Of a stretch of DNA of 64,000 nt, positions 9,390 to 19,332 are shown in pieces. Source of the DNA: Colwellia sp. (GTDB taxonomy: Bacteria; Pseudomonadota; Gammaproteobacteria; Enterobacterales; Alteromonadaceae). The DNA is taken from NCBI GenBank assembly GCA_020630795.1, contig JAHDIK010000004.1, positions 1-64,000 on the forward strand, written 5' to 3'. Position 1 is the first letter of the stretch; the number at the start of each line of letters is the position of its first letter. A program made the translations under genes and the position numbers. The notes under the pieces were generated by a model that did no database searches, was not told where the DNA came from, and saw nothing but the letters and a program-made list of their open reading frames with translations.

Positions 9390-12300
9390 ATGTCGATGTT
9401 GATAAAAACCCTTCGCGGCGCTCCTGCACTTTCTGAATTTAAAGTAAAAAAAATATTAAATGAATGTGCTGAGTTATCTCTTCCTGTTACAGACGTATAT
9501 GCTGAATTTATGCACTTTGCACATATTTCAGAAGAACTAACTAGCGAAGAATCGCATGTTTTACAGCAACTTCTTAAGTACGGACCAACGATAGAAGAAC
9601 ACGAACCTGTAGGTAAGCTTGTATTAATCACACCTCGCCCAGGAACTATTTCACCTTGGTCTTCTAAATCTACAGATATCGCTCACAACTGTGGATTAAG
9701 CAAAGTTATACGTTTAGAACGTGGTATCGCGTATTACATTACTGCTGATAACTTGAATAACGAACAACAAATTGCATTAAATAACCTTATACACGACCGA
9801 ATGATGGAAGCTGTGTTTGAAGAGCTGTCACAGGCAACTATGCTGTTTGCAACCGCAGAGCCAGGCGAGTTAACGTCTATTGATATAATGAACGGCGGTA
9901 AAAAAGCGCTAGTTGATGCAAACATCAACTTAGGTTTAGCGCTTGCTGAAGATGAAGTTAATTACTTATTTGAAAACTTCACAAAATTAGGCCGTAACCC
10001 TAACGACATCGAACTATATATGTTTGCTCAAGCAAACTCTGAACACTGTCGTCATAAAATCTTCAATGCTGATTGGACAATTGACGGTGAAAAGCAACCG
10101 AAATCATTGTTCAAAATGATCCGTAATACTCACGAAGTTAACAGTGATTTTGTGCTAAGTGCATACGCCGATAACGCAGCGGTAATGGTTGGTAATAAAG
10201 GTGGTCGTTTCTTCCCTAACCCAGAAACTAATCAATACAGCTATAACCACGAAGACATTCAAATTTTAATGAAGGTTGAAACACACAATCACCCTACTGC
10301 AATTTCTCCGTACCCTGGAGCGGCAACAGGTAGTGGTGGCGAAATTCGTGATGAAGGTGCAACTGGTGTAGGTTCAAAACCTAAAGCTGGATTAGTTGGC
10401 TTTTCTGTATCAAATTTGCGTATTCCACATTTTGAGCAACCATGGGAAACCGATTTCGGCAAACCGTCTCGTATCGTTTCAGCATTAGACATTATGCTAG
10501 AGGGACCATTAGGTGGTGCAGCGTTTAACAACGAATTTGGTCGCCCTGCAATTTTGGGTTACTTCAGAACGTACGAAGAAGAAGTTAACTCATTTAACGG
10601 TAAAGAAATTCGCGGTTACCATAAACCAATTATGCTTGCGGGTGGTTTAGGTAACATCCGTGACGAACACGTACAAAAAGGTGACATTGTTGTTGGTGCT
10701 AACTTAATTGCGTTAGGTGGGCCAGCCATGAACATAGGTTTAGGTGGTGGTGCTGCATCTTCAATGGCGTCAGGTCAATCTGCTGAAAACTTAGACTTTG
10801 CTTCTGTACAACGTGAAAACCCTGAAATGGAACGTCGTTGCCAAGAAGTTATTGATAAATGTTGGCAGCTTGGCGATAAAAACCCAATAATGTTTATACA
10901 CGATGTGGGTGCTGGTGGTTTATCAAACGCATTCCCAGAGCTTGTTTCTGACGGTGGTCGTGGTGGCGTATTTGAATTACGTAATGTACCAAACGATGAA
11001 AGAAGCATGGCACCTCATGAAATTTGGTGTAACGAATCTCAAGAACGATACGTACTTGCAGTATCAGACGAACAATTAGAGCTATTCACTCAAATATGTG
11101 CTCGTGAAAGAGCGCCATTTGCTGTAGTAGGCAGAGCAACTGAAGAAGAGCATTTAACAGTTACTGATGAACACTTTGCAGATCGTGAAGAATTAAAAAC
11201 ACCAATTGATTTACCACTCGATGTTTTATTAGGTAAAACGCCTAAGATTATTAAAAACGTTAAAAGTGCGCAGTCGCAAGGTGATGAAATTAACTTATCT
11301 GCGATTTCCCTTGAAGACGCAGCTGAACGCATTTTAACTTTACCAACAGTAGCCGAAAAAACATTCTTAATTACCATTGGTGATAGAACTGTTACAGGTA
11401 TGGTTAACCGTGACCAAATGGTTGGCCCTTGGCAAGTACCTGTTGCTGACTGTGGTGTAACAGCATCAGCACTTGATTCATACCATGGCGAAGCAATGTC
11501 TTTAGGTGAGCGTACGCCGGTTGCGCTACTTAACTATGGCGCGTCTGCACGATTAGCTGTAGCAGAGTCATTAACCAACATAGCAAGTGCAAACATTGGC
11601 GATTTGAACCGCATTAAGCTTTCAGCTAACTGGATGTCGCCAGCAGGTCACCCAGGTGAAGATGCAGGTTTATACGAAGCGGTAAAAGCAATTGGTGAAG
11701 AGCTTTGTCCTGCTCTAGGGTTAACAATCCCTGTTGGTAAAGACTCTATGTCGATGAAAACTCAATGGGATGAAAATGGCAAAAGTAAATCGGTTACTTC
11801 TCCTCTTTCATTAGTTATAACTGCGTTTGGTGTTGTTGAAGATATTCGTAAAACGGTAACACCTCAACTACGTACTGACTTAGGTGACACACGCATTGTA
11901 GCTATCGACTTATCTAAAGGTAAAAATCGTTTAGGTGGTTCATGTTTAGCACAAGTATACAAACAACTTGGTACAGAAACTCCTGACGTTGATAATGCAG
12001 AAACATTAAAAGGCTTTTTCAATGCCATTCAAATACTTGTGTCTAAGCAACAACTTATTGCTTACCACGATAGGTCTGACGGGGGTTTATTTACAACCAT
12101 TACCGAAATGGCATTTGCTGGACATACTGGTGTAGATGTAGACATATCTGCTTTATCAGGTAGCGACGTAGAAGTATTATTCAACGAAGAACTTGGTGCA
12201 GTAATACAAATACGTGAAACTGATGTAGACGCAGTTCACGCTGTATTTGAACAACACGGTATTTTAGATTGTTGTACTGACATAGCTCGTACAAATAATG

Positions 12301-13319
12301 ACGATACTATTCGCTTCTCACGCGATGGAAATGAAGTACTTGCAAACTCACGTACATACTACAGAACGCTTTGGGCACAAACGACCTTTAAAATGCAGTC
12401 GTTACGTGACAACCCTGAATGTGCTCAACAAGAACATGATGTGAAGTTTGATACTGAAGATCCAGGCTTAAACGCATCGTTAAGTTTTGATATTAATGAA
12501 GATATTGTGGCTGACTTAATTGCTAAGGATGTTGCGAATAACAGCCACCCTAAAATAGCGATTTTACGTGAGCAAGGTGTTAACTCTCACGTAGAAATGG
12601 CTGCGGCATTTGACCGTGCAGGTTTCGTAGCGGTAGACGTACACATGTCTGATATTTTATCAGGAAGAGCTGATTTAGCAGATTTTAACGGCTTAGTCGC
12701 TTGTGGTGGTTTCTCATACGGTGATGTTTTAGGTGCTGGTGGAGGTTGGGCAAAATCAATTTTATTCAACGCAAATGCACGCGAAATGTTCAAAACATTC
12801 TTCCACCGCGAAGACACATTCAGCTTAGGTGTATGTAACGGTTGTCAGATGCTATCTAACCTTAAAGAAATTATTCCTGGTTCAGAAGCATGGCCTCGTT
12901 TTGTACAAAATAAATCAGAGCGTTTTGAAGCGCGTTTTAGTTTAGTTGAAATTCAAGAAAGCCCTTCTGTGTTCTTTAAAGGAATGGAAGGTTCACGCAT
13001 GCCAATCGCAGTGTCTCATGGTGAAGGTAGAACAGAGTTTAGCTCTGATGAAGCTGTAAACTCTGCGAATGAATCAGGTACTGTGTCAATGCGCTACGTT
13101 GATAACTACGGTCAAGTTACTGAAACCTACCCTGCAAACCCTAACGGTTCACCAGACGGTATTACGTCACTTACAACAACCGACGGTCGTGTAACGATTA
13201 TGATGCCTCATCCAGAGCGTGTATATAGAACAGTAGCCAACTCATGGCACCCAGACGAATGGAAAGAAGATTCTCCATGGGTAAGAATGTTTAGAAACGC
13301 ACGTAAATTCGTTGGTTAA
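9390..13319 (+). CDS. purL: Phosphoribosylformylglycinamidine synthase (single-chain FGAM synthase)
   Basis: 1309 residues, the large gammaproteobacterial PurL type. It converts FGAR, glutamine and ATP to FGAM in purine synthesis. It has an N-terminal PurS-like region, then two AIR-synthase-type halves ([33 protein letters not shown]) with the [16 protein letters not shown] segment. The C-terminal class I glutamine amidotransferase has Cys in [10 protein letters not shown] and the His/Glu pair in MMPHPERV. It is divergent from mltF and followed by a clear terminator, hence monocistronic. Purine genes here are split between this locus and purF. Confidence 0.98.
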   Translation: MSMLIKTLRGAPALSEFKVKKILNECAELSLPVTDVYAEFMHFAHISEELTSEESHVLQQLLKYGPTIEEHEPVGKLVLITPRPGTISPWSSKSTDIAHNCGLSKVIRLERGIAYYITADNLNNEQQIALNNLIHDRMMEAVFEELSQATMLFATAEPGELTSIDIMNGGKKALVDANINLGLALAEDEVNYLFENFTKLGRNPNDIELYMFAQANSEHCRHKIFNADWTIDGEKQPKSLFKMIRNTHEVNSDFVLSAYADNAAVMVGNKGGRFFPNPETNQYSYNHEDIQILMKVETHNHPTAISPYPGAATGSGGEIRDEGATGVGSKPKAGLVGFSVSNLRIPHFEQPWETDFGKPSRIVSALDIMLEGPLGGAAFNNEFGRPAILGYFRTYEEEVNSFNGKEIRGYHKPIMLAGGLGNIRDEHVQKGDIVVGANLIALGGPAMNIGLGGGAASSMASGQSAENLDFASVQRENPEMERRCQEVIDKCWQLGDKNPIMFIHDVGAGGLSNAFPELVSDGGRGGVFELRNVPNDERSMAPHEIWCNESQERYVLAVSDEQLELFTQICARERAPFAVVGRATEEEHLTVTDEHFADREELKTPIDLPLDVLLGKTPKIIKNVKSAQSQGDEINLSAISLEDAAERILTLPTVAEKTFLITIGDRTVTGMVNRDQMVGPWQVPVADCGVTASALDSYHGEAMSLGERTPVALLNYGASARLAVAESLTNIASANIGDLNRIKLSANWMSPAGHPGEDAGLYEAVKAIGEELCPALGLTIPVGKDSMSMKTQWDENGKSKSVTSPLSLVITAFGVVEDIRKTVTPQLRTDLGDTRIVAIDLSKGKNRLGGSCLAQVYKQLGTETPDVDNAETLKGFFNAIQILVSKQQLIAYHDRSDGGLFTTITEMAFAGHTGVDVDISALSGSDVEVLFNEELGAVIQIRETDVDAVHAVFEQHGILDCCTDIARTNNDDTIRFSRDGNEVLANSRTYYRTLWAQTTFKMQSLRDNPECAQQEHDVKFDTEDPGLNASLSFDINEDIVADLIAKDVANNSHPKIAILREQGVNSHVEMAAAFDRAGFVAVDVHMSDILSGRADLADFNGLVACGGFSYGDVLGAGGGWAKSILFNANAREMFKTFFHREDTFSLGVCNGCQMLSNLKEIIPGSEAWPRFVQNKSERFEARFSLVEIQESPSVFFKGMEGSRMPIAVSHGEGRTEFSSDEAVNSANESGTVSMRYVDNYGQVTETYPANPNGSPDGITSLTTTDGRVTIMMPHPERVYRTVANSWHPDEWKEDSPWVRMFRNARKFVG

Positions 13320-13338
13320 TTCTTAACAACGATATTAA

Positions 13339-13365
13339 TAAAAGGCGCCTTGAGCGCCTTTTTTG
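13339..13365 (+). terminator. Rho-independent terminator after purL
   Basis: Arms AAAGGCGC and GCGCCTTT with a CTTGA loop, followed by a T-run. Confidence 0.9.
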
Positions 13366-13504
13366 TTTGTAAAACATACTAATATTTTTTAACCGTAAAA
13401 TAATAGGTACACTTAAATCCCCTCATATCCAAATTGAAAAAGTCGTTTTCTTGCATTGAATTCGTCCCGAAATATATGCTTGCGTAAAAGAAGGAATAAG
13501 AACA

Positions 13505-14179
13505 ATGCAAGAACACGACTCATCTCCACTAACTGATTTTATCGAGTATTCTCCAGAAGAAATGCTTTCTAGATCAGAAGCCTATTATGAAAACGCTAAA
13601 CGCAGACACTCAATCAGAAAGTTTAGCGACCGCCCAGTCGAACAAGCTATTATTGAAAACTGCATAAAAGCAGCCGGCACAGCACCAAGTGGCGCTAATC
13701 ATCAACCATGGCATTTTGCGGCCGTGAACTCTGCAGACATAAAAAAACAAATTAGAGAACAAGCAGAGCTTCATGAGCGTAACTTTTACGCAGGTCGCGC
13801 AGGTGAAGAATGGTTAGACGCACTAAAACCTTTAGGTACCGATGCGAATAAACCTTACTTAGAGCATGCACCTTGGTTAATTGCAGTCTTTAGCGAGAAA
13901 AAAGGCGGAATTACCTCTGAAGAAAAAAATACTAATTATTATGTTCATGAATCGGTAGGTATCGCGACAGGAATATTAATTAATGCATTGCATTCATCAG
14001 GTTTAGCAACATTAACGCATACACCTAAACCAATGTCGTTTCTAAGTAAAATATGTAATAGAAGTGATAATGAACGACCTTACATGCTCATTATAGCTGG
14101 CTACCCTGCGGAAGATGCAACAGTACCAGCTCATGCAACCGTCAAAAAATCACTTACTGACATAGCTAGTTTTTTATAA
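13505..14179 (+). CDS. Nitroreductase-fold flavoprotein, iodotyrosine-deiodinase type
   Basis: 224 residues, an FMN-dependent nitroreductase-family enzyme. It resembles bacterial homologues of the thyroid enzyme IYD, which reductively removes halogens from halotyrosines. The FMN-binding N-terminus [13 protein letters not shown] and [16 protein letters not shown] are present. The three residues that bind the zwitterionic substrate in IYD appear at the right spacing: Glu91, Tyr95 and Lys116 (E-x3-Y-x20-K; mouse E157/Y161/K182 from memory). No signal or membrane anchor is present, as in bacterial forms. It is a single gene between the purL terminator and a convergent pair. Specificity is inferred from the triad; a generic nitroreductase is the alternative. 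Confidence 0.85.
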   Translation: MQEHDSSPLTDFIEYSPEEMLSRSEAYYENAKRRHSIRKFSDRPVEQAIIENCIKAAGTAPSGANHQPWHFAAVNSADIKKQIREQAELHERNFYAGRAGEEWLDALKPLGTDANKPYLEHAPWLIAVFSEKKGGITSEEKNTNYYVHESVGIATGILINALHSSGLATLTHTPKPMSFLSKICNRSDNERPYMLIIAGYPAEDATVPAHATVKKSLTDIASFL

Positions 14180-14198
14180 CCAACGGTTAATAGAAAAG

Positions 14199-14414
14199 CT
14201 ACTCAGCAAAATCCAGCGAAATATCGGTACACCCTTTTTTGCAATAAACACCGGGTGTACCAGAGTTTTCAGGTAGAACAATAAAAAGCTCTCCACCACA
14301 ACTATTACAAGTCACTACTCTGCCAGCCATAACTTTTTTAATAATTGCTTTTTGCTGATTAAACGACGCTGCTGCGTTTTTTTTCAGTGTCGAAAACTGT
14401 TTAATGTCAATCAC
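14199..14414 (-). CDS. Small zinc-ribbon protein, 71 aa
   Basis: Function not recognised. The C-terminal half holds CNSC at about residues 36-39 and CKKGC at about 58-62, four cysteines spaced as a zinc ribbon. The N-terminal half is a basic helical segment. It starts 11 bases after the RraB-like gene on the same strand, so the two are probably co-transcribed. A role in RNA metabolism would fit an RraB-type neighbour, but this is inference. Confidence 0.6.
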   Translation of the reverse strand: MIDIKQFSTLKKNAAASFNQQKAIIKKVMAGRVVTCNSCGGELFIVLPENSGTPGVYCKKGCTDISLDFAE

Positions 14415-14425
14415 AATAAGCTCCG

Positions 14426-14773
14426 TTAATTAATAGGAAAGTAAAAGCCGTCAAAAACACCTTCAAATTCAACCGCGCCACCTTCTAGCAAGTTTTTATA
14501 CGCGATAATATTTTCGTATGACGCGTTTGTCATTGGATATGCGGTAACCTCCCAAGGATGACTTTCGTTTTGTTCATATGGGCACATTGAAAGTTTTTGA
14601 TTATTTTCTAACAACAAATTCCCAAACTTTAATGCTTGTTCTTGAGTTTTAAAAATAACCGTAAACTCAATTTCTCTCGCTTGAGATAAATCATCACCTG
14701 CATTAAGCGCGCTCCACAAATACTCACCAATGTCATTCTCAGGGAAAAGCGTTAAATCTCGTTCCATTTTCAT
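14426..14773 (-). CDS. RraB-family protein (ribonuclease E inhibitor-like)
   Basis: 115 residues matching the pattern of the RraB/PF06877 fold. It opens with an acidic FPENDIGEYLWSALNAG, then DDLSQAREIEFTVIFKT, typical of stand-alone members, and ends in a Gly/acidic FDGFYFPIN. E. coli RraB binds RNase E and alters degradosome composition. Many single-domain relatives have no tested function, so the inhibitor role is not certain here. It is likely co-transcribed with the downstream zinc-ribbon gene. Confidence 0.65.
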   Translation of the reverse strand: MKMERDLTLFPENDIGEYLWSALNAGDDLSQAREIEFTVIFKTQEQALKFGNLLLENNQKLSMCPYEQNESHPWEVTAYPMTNASYENIIAYKNLLEGGAVEFEGVFDGFYFPIN

Positions 14774-14924
14774 TCCAACTGCTTAAATTATCTAATGGCA
14801 TTTTATCTGGTTATTATCATGAAACACAATGAATTAAGCAGGAATAAAATGGAAACGAACTAACATCTACAACCTTCTACAAATTTGGTAAACTTACGAT
14901 ATCACGCTTAATACGACCATTGCT

Positions 14925-15809
14925 TTGAAACAGTTCGAAAAACATATACCTATTACAAAAAAAATTGCAGATCAGTCAATAAATGCAGTTGCTGTATTGA
15001 GTGAACATTGTGACCTTAGTAAAGCCGAAATAAAGAGTGCTATATCTAAAGGCGCGTTGTGGTTAACAAAAGGAAGAACAACGCAAAGACTGCGTCGACT
15101 AAAAAAAATATTGGTTGAACACGACGAGTTACACTTTTACTACAACGAACAGATATTAACGCAAACACCGCCAGAAGCTTTACTGATTGCAGATGAGAAA
15201 GATTATAGTGTGTGGTACAAGCCTTATGGAATGCTTTCACAGGGCTCTAAATGGAGCGATCATTGCACCATAGCTCGCTGGGCACAAACTCACCTCACCC
15301 CAGAACGAGCCACGTTTATTGTTCATCGTCTTGATAGGGCCGCGACTGGACTCATTGTTATTGCCCACACCAAAAACACCGCGCGTTATTTTAGTAACAT
15401 TTTTGAAAAGCACGCGTTAGAAAAACACTATTTAATTTTAGCGCATGGCGATCATAATCAACGCCCACAACCTGAAATTATAGAAAGTGCCGTTGATGGT
15501 AAATCAGCTAAAAGTACTTTTACTTGCATAGACTACTGCAATGCACACGATATTTCGTTAATTGATGTGAAGATTGACTCAGGCCGTAAACATCAAATTA
15601 GAATTCATGCTGCCAGCATAAATATGCCTGTGGTTGGTGATAGGTTGCATGGATTAGATAGAGATGCACTAACGAATAAACCGATAGTTTCATCGTTAGA
15701 TTTGCAGCTTTGCGCGGTTTCACTTTCGTTTATGTGCCCTGTAAAAAACAAACAAGCGCATTTTGAATTACCAGAGCATCTAAAACCTTCTTTAGACGCT
15801 CTTGGTTAA
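14925..15809 (+). CDS. RluA-family pseudouridine synthase
   Basis: 294 residues. An N-terminal S4-like RNA-binding segment (about residues 25-75) precedes the catalytic domain with VHRLDRAATGLIVIAHT, where Asp in HRLDRAATG is the catalytic residue. The C-terminal motif SGRKHQIRIHAA is also present. It would isomerise uridine in rRNA or tRNA; the exact target cannot be read from sequence. The only usable start is TTG at 14925, with no clear ribosome site. The frame is closed by a stop 33 bases upstream, so the true N-terminus is close to this point. It is monocistronic and convergent with dapA. Confidence 0.88.
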   Translation: MKQFEKHIPITKKIADQSINAVAVLSEHCDLSKAEIKSAISKGALWLTKGRTTQRLRRLKKILVEHDELHFYYNEQILTQTPPEALLIADEKDYSVWYKPYGMLSQGSKWSDHCTIARWAQTHLTPERATFIVHRLDRAATGLIVIAHTKNTARYFSNIFEKHALEKHYLILAHGDHNQRPQPEIIESAVDGKSAKSTFTCIDYCNAHDISLIDVKIDSGRKHQIRIHAASINMPVVGDRLHGLDRDALTNKPIVSSLDLQLCAVSLSFMCPVKNKQAHFELPEHLKPSLDALG

Positions 15810-15822
15810 GTATATAAATTCA

Positions 15823-15861
15823 AAGCTTAAGCTAATTTAAGTTAAGTTAAGCTAAGCTTAA
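15823..15861. repeat. Imperfect inverted repeat rich in AAGCTTA/GTTAA units
   Basis: Between the convergent pseudouridine synthase and dapA. The left arm AAGCTTAAGCTAA and right arm TTAAGCTAAGCTT pair with one bulge, and short GTTAA/TTAAG units are tandemly repeated between them. No T-run follows on either strand, so it is not a canonical terminator, though it could block or stabilise transcript ends. Confidence 0.5.
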
Positions 15862-15880
15862 AAAGCGTAATTTAAACTAA

Positions 15881-16789
15881 CTACGATGTGTAATTAAAGT
15901 CGCTGTCGTTAAGCAGTGCCAACTCATCGCCAACCAGTTCGTTGTTATCAAATGCTGATAAAAGCTCAAAGCCTTGTTGTCTTTGCTCTAGCGTTAACGC
16001 TTGATACGGTAGCCTAAAGTTAGTTTCTACCGCATCAGTCATCATTAATGCGGTATTAAGCGCTATAGGGTTAGGCTCGCAGAATAACCACTTCATTAAC
16101 CCTTGTACGCGCTCGTTTAATGCAATGTCATTTTCGTCCATTAACGTACGCATAATCTTCGGAATAATGTTAGACGTAACAGAAATAACGCCGTGAGAAC
16201 CACATTCGTGACGACCAGCAAAACTTTCATCATCATTACCAGACCAACACGCAATGCCTTGCTTTTCGTAATAAGCGATACGTTCGTTACCCGTACACTC
16301 TTTAACACCTACAAAATTTTCGTGTTTTGATAATGGTTCAATAATATCAGGCGTAATATCTTGCCCTGTTCTGCCCGGTACGTTGTAAATAAACGTAGGG
16401 CCAATATCTAGAACCTTTTTAAAATGCTCTAATACACCTTTATTAGACGTTCTGCCGTAATATGGATTAATTTGTAACGCTGCATCCATTCCCATGGCAA
16501 AGCCGTTCTTTGTCGCTTTAATAGCTTCGCGCGTATTATTACTACCGGTGTTACCAACAATCACCAACTTATCACTATAACGGTGAACACTATGCGCGAT
16601 AAGCATTAGGTGTTCTTCCCAACTAAGTAAGTGCCCTTCTCCCGTTGTACCACCAACAATAATACCATCAACGCCAGCGTCAATTTGTTTAGCAACAAGT
16701 TGATCGTATGTTGCAAGATCAATTTCACCTTGCGCATTGTATGGAGTTTTTATAGCGGTAATTAAACTTGCGGCTTTAATTCTTTTCAT
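15881..16789 (-). CDS. dapA: Dihydrodipicolinate synthase, plant-type
   Basis: 302 residues, a class I aldolase of the DapA family that condenses pyruvate with aspartate semialdehyde for lysine and diaminopimelate synthesis. The Schiff-base Lys163 (GVKECTG), Tyr135 (FIYNVPGRTGQD), Arg140 and the GGTTGEG loop at 46-52 are present. Its wording is that of plant enzymes rather than E. coli DapA: TAIKTPY, VGNTGSNNTREAI, INPYYGRTS, WSGNDDES, HGVISVTSN, FCEPNPIALNTAL. No lysine riboswitch is visible in the short leader. Neighbours (unknown gene, cinA) give no pathway context. A second, housekeeping dapA may exist elsewhere in the genome. Confidence 0.88.
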   Translation of the reverse strand: MKRIKAASLITAIKTPYNAQGEIDLATYDQLVAKQIDAGVDGIIVGGTTGEGHLLSWEEHLMLIAHSVHRYSDKLVIVGNTGSNNTREAIKATKNGFAMGMDAALQINPYYGRTSNKGVLEHFKKVLDIGPTFIYNVPGRTGQDITPDIIEPLSKHENFVGVKECTGNERIAYYEKQGIACWSGNDDESFAGRHECGSHGVISVTSNIIPKIMRTLMDENDIALNERVQGLMKWLFCEPNPIALNTALMMTDAVETNFRLPYQALTLEQRQQGFELLSAFDNNELVGDELALLNDSDFNYTS

Positions 16790-16896
16790 TATTTTCTCAA
16801 AATTAAAAAATTGTATTCAATGAAATACATACTACTTAAAAGGTACGATAGGTTTTGAAGTGGGTTTACACTAAAAATTTAATCATGCGTTACATC

Positions 16897-17310
16897 CTAA
16901 CAATGAGCGATTTTATCAACAACACGCCTGAGTATAAATACTTCATTAGTAATAATGTGCTTATATTCCAAAATTTTACTGGTTAATTGTAATACCTGAT
17001 ATGCTTGATAGTTATCTTCATTCAACATATCAGCTGAAAAAGTTTCTCCATCAACCACTTCTGCACGTGTAATAGTAAAATGAATATCTCCAACTAGTCC
17101 CCAATCTCCCAGCTCAGTAATTTCCTCTACAACATGACCATGTTTATCATATTGAACAAACATAAACTCAAAACTACCATCGGGTTCCATACGAGCGAAT
17201 TCAGTTACTTGATTACCACTGGTAGGTTCTGAGTCTCCTCTATACCAACTACCAAATAACATCGTTCGATCAAATCTTTTTGATTCCACAATACTAACTT
17301 CTACATACAA
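16897..17310 (-). CDS. Hypothetical protein, up to 137 aa, possible small beta-barrel
   Basis: Function not recognised. The sequence alternates short beta-like strands (FGSWYRGDS, DGSFEFMFVQYD, EITELGDWGLVGDIHFTITRAEV, EYKHII, EVFILRRV). The G-x-W near the start and the GDWG turn recall lipocalin-like barrels, but this is weak. The frame opens at a TTG at 17310. A GTG at 17289 or ATG at 17262 could be the real start, and none has a strong ribosome site. No signal peptide. It sits between dapA and divergent cinA. Confidence 0.5.
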   Translation of the reverse strand: MYVEVSIVESKRFDRTMLFGSWYRGDSEPTSGNQVTEFARMEPDGSFEFMFVQYDKHGHVVEEITELGDWGLVGDIHFTITRAEVVDGETFSADMLNEDNYQAYQVLQLTSKILEYKHIITNEVFILRRVVDKIAHC

Positions 17311-17471
17311 ACATGCCTTATTCTATCGTTATTCCCCGGCAGTTAGCACCCCAAAAGTTATATTATAAAATACACATTTATAACAAAGCGATTAAAAAAG
17401 CCTACTATCACTACTAAAGTCAACGTATTACAACTATGATGAGCGACTTCAAGCACTAGGGAATATTTAAC

Positions 17472-18758
17472 ATGTCAAATTTTACTCTGCAGTTATTACT
17501 TACTGGCAATGAATTAATGACTGGTGACGTTATCGATACCAACTCAGCAATGATAGCGAAGCAAGTCAGTGAATTAGGAATTGATATAAATAGACGTGTA
17601 ACGATAAGTGATGATATGTCGTCGCTCGTATGTGAAATAGAACACATGAGTAAACAATGCGACGTATTAATAATTAATGGTGGTTTAGGCCCTACAACCG
17701 ACGACCTAACCTCAGAAGCATTAGCAACAGTATGTAACCAACCATTAATAGAAAACCAACAAGCAATAAACCACTTAAACCAGTGGGCAAAAAATCGCTC
17801 GTTTACACTCGATAAAGCCAACTTAAAGCAGGCATGGCTCCCTCAAAATGCTGACATTATTTATAATAGAACAGGCAGCGCGGTAGGTATTCATATTAAA
17901 ATAAACGACTGCGAAATATACTGCACACCTGGCGTACCAAGTGAGTTAAAAATAATGATGGAAGAAGAAATTATCCCATCGTTAACACAAAAAGTCCCCA
18001 ACCACGACAGCGTTCACATTACCCGACTACAAACCTTTGGTATTGGCGAGTCTCGCTTACAAACGATGGTAGATAACGCATTTCCAGATTGGCCTAACAG
18101 TATCCAAGTTGGATACCGAGCTGACTCACCCACAGTAGAACTTAAACTCATCACACGCTCAAGTAAGGCCCATCAACTTAAAACATTGTGGCTACCCAAA
18201 ATACAAGAATTACTAAACGATAATATAATTAGTGAAATAAAAGATACTCCCGTAAGTATTCCTTCTTCAGTTGTTAGTTTGTTGAAAGAAAAACAACTTA
18301 CACTAACCACTGCAGAATCATGTACCGGCGGTTTAATCGCTAGCCAAATAACCTCTATATCTGGCGCTTCAAGTGTTTACGAAGCGGGTTTTGTCACCTA
18401 TTCAAACACAATCAAAGAAAACGTATTAAACGTAAGAAACAAAACAATCAATTCAACGGGCGCCGTCAGCAAAGAAACAGTAATAGAAATGGCTAAAGGC
18501 GCAATCGATAAAGCTAATGCCGATATTGCTATCGCCGTTTCGGGAATTGCTGGTCCAAGTGGTGGAACACCAGACAAACCTGTCGGCACCGTTTGGATAG
18601 CTTGGGGAACTCGTAAAAATATGCAAACACAGCATTTTATCATTAAAGGGAATAGACAGTATTTTCAACGAATGGTTGCGGCAAGAAGTTTAGATTTAGT
18701 ACGTAGATTGTTAATAGAAAGTAAACATAAGCCACTTTATGTACATAATTACGAATAA
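17472..18758 (+). CDS. cinA: CinA family protein with NMN deamidase domain
   Basis: 428 residues, the full two-domain form. The N-terminal MoaB/MogA-like (COG1058) domain shows LTGNELMTGDVIDTNSAMIA and INGGLGPTTDDLTSEA, and the middle CTPGVPSEL. The C-terminal PncC domain (from about residue 270) has TTAESCTGGLIASQIT, with the catalytic Ser in the SCTGG turn, and AVSGIAGPSGGTPDKPVGTVW. PncC deamidates NMN to nicotinic acid mononucleotide in pyridine-nucleotide recycling. Many gammaproteobacteria have the C-terminal domain alone. It is monocistronic by spacing. Confidence 0.92.
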   Translation: MSNFTLQLLLTGNELMTGDVIDTNSAMIAKQVSELGIDINRRVTISDDMSSLVCEIEHMSKQCDVLIINGGLGPTTDDLTSEALATVCNQPLIENQQAINHLNQWAKNRSFTLDKANLKQAWLPQNADIIYNRTGSAVGIHIKINDCEIYCTPGVPSELKIMMEEEIIPSLTQKVPNHDSVHITRLQTFGIGESRLQTMVDNAFPDWPNSIQVGYRADSPTVELKLITRSSKAHQLKTLWLPKIQELLNDNIISEIKDTPVSIPSSVVSLLKEKQLTLTTAESCTGGLIASQITSISGASSVYEAGFVTYSNTIKENVLNVRNKTINSTGAVSKETVIEMAKGAIDKANADIAIAVSGIAGPSGGTPDKPVGTVWIAWGTRKNMQTQHFIIKGNRQYFQRMVAARSLDLVRRLLIESKHKPLYVHNYE

Positions 18759-18970
18759 TCGTACAAAATTTAGGGATATTTTTGTTATTTATTGCTTAGT
18801 AAATCAAAACTTTATATATTTATAATAGAAGTATTGTATATTATTTATATGTGTCTTTTCCTTTATAATACTTTACGACACAAGACTTTACACTATATAC
18901 AGTTAACCTTGTTCAGCCGCACCACTGTTTTCTGCTGAACCACCTTAACTAAATTCGAGAGGCCATCGCC

Positions 18971-19297
18971 GTGATAGAAAAAAACTTCATCACTAGTGGA
19001 AGAAATACCATTATCCACAAAAATAGAAAATTCGACTTATTAATTCAAAATGGCGGACACCCAATTGTTATTGTGAGTAACCGCGGAATTGGTGTTTATG
19101 AAGGTGAAGTACCTCGTAAACGCTCAGAAGCTAAAAAAGCTTATCAAGAAGTTATCGATGTGGGTTCATCGGAATGTTTTGGCGAAGAAAAAACACTCGT
19201 GTTTATTCAAGCCCTTGATAACAAAGAATACAAGGTTGATTACTCTAAAATAAACACGCCAACGTTTATCAAAGTACATCAAGAAAATTATATTTAA
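18971..19297 (+). CDS. Hypothetical protein, 108 aa, upstream partner of a FapA-domain gene
   Basis: Function not recognised. It starts at GTG 18971. The product is hydrophilic with a likely beta-rich core (KFDLLIQNGGHPIVIVSNRGIGVYEGEVPRK begins it; positions about 20-50) and no signal peptide or membrane helix. The next gene, a FapA/DUF342 protein, begins 35 bases downstream, so they are very likely co-transcribed and may act together. Confidence 0.6.
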   Translation: MIEKNFITSGRNTIIHKNRKFDLLIQNGGHPIVIVSNRGIGVYEGEVPRKRSEAKKAYQEVIDVGSSECFGEEKTLVFIQALDNKEYKVDYSKINTPTFIKVHQENYI

Positions 19298-19332
19298 GGT
19301 TTTAACATTGCTGTAAATGGAGATTGTAGTAC

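Noticed and set aside
16790..16896. Lysine riboswitch upstream of dapA
   Set aside because: The leader is only about 100 bases, AT-rich, with no long multi-helix fold visible.
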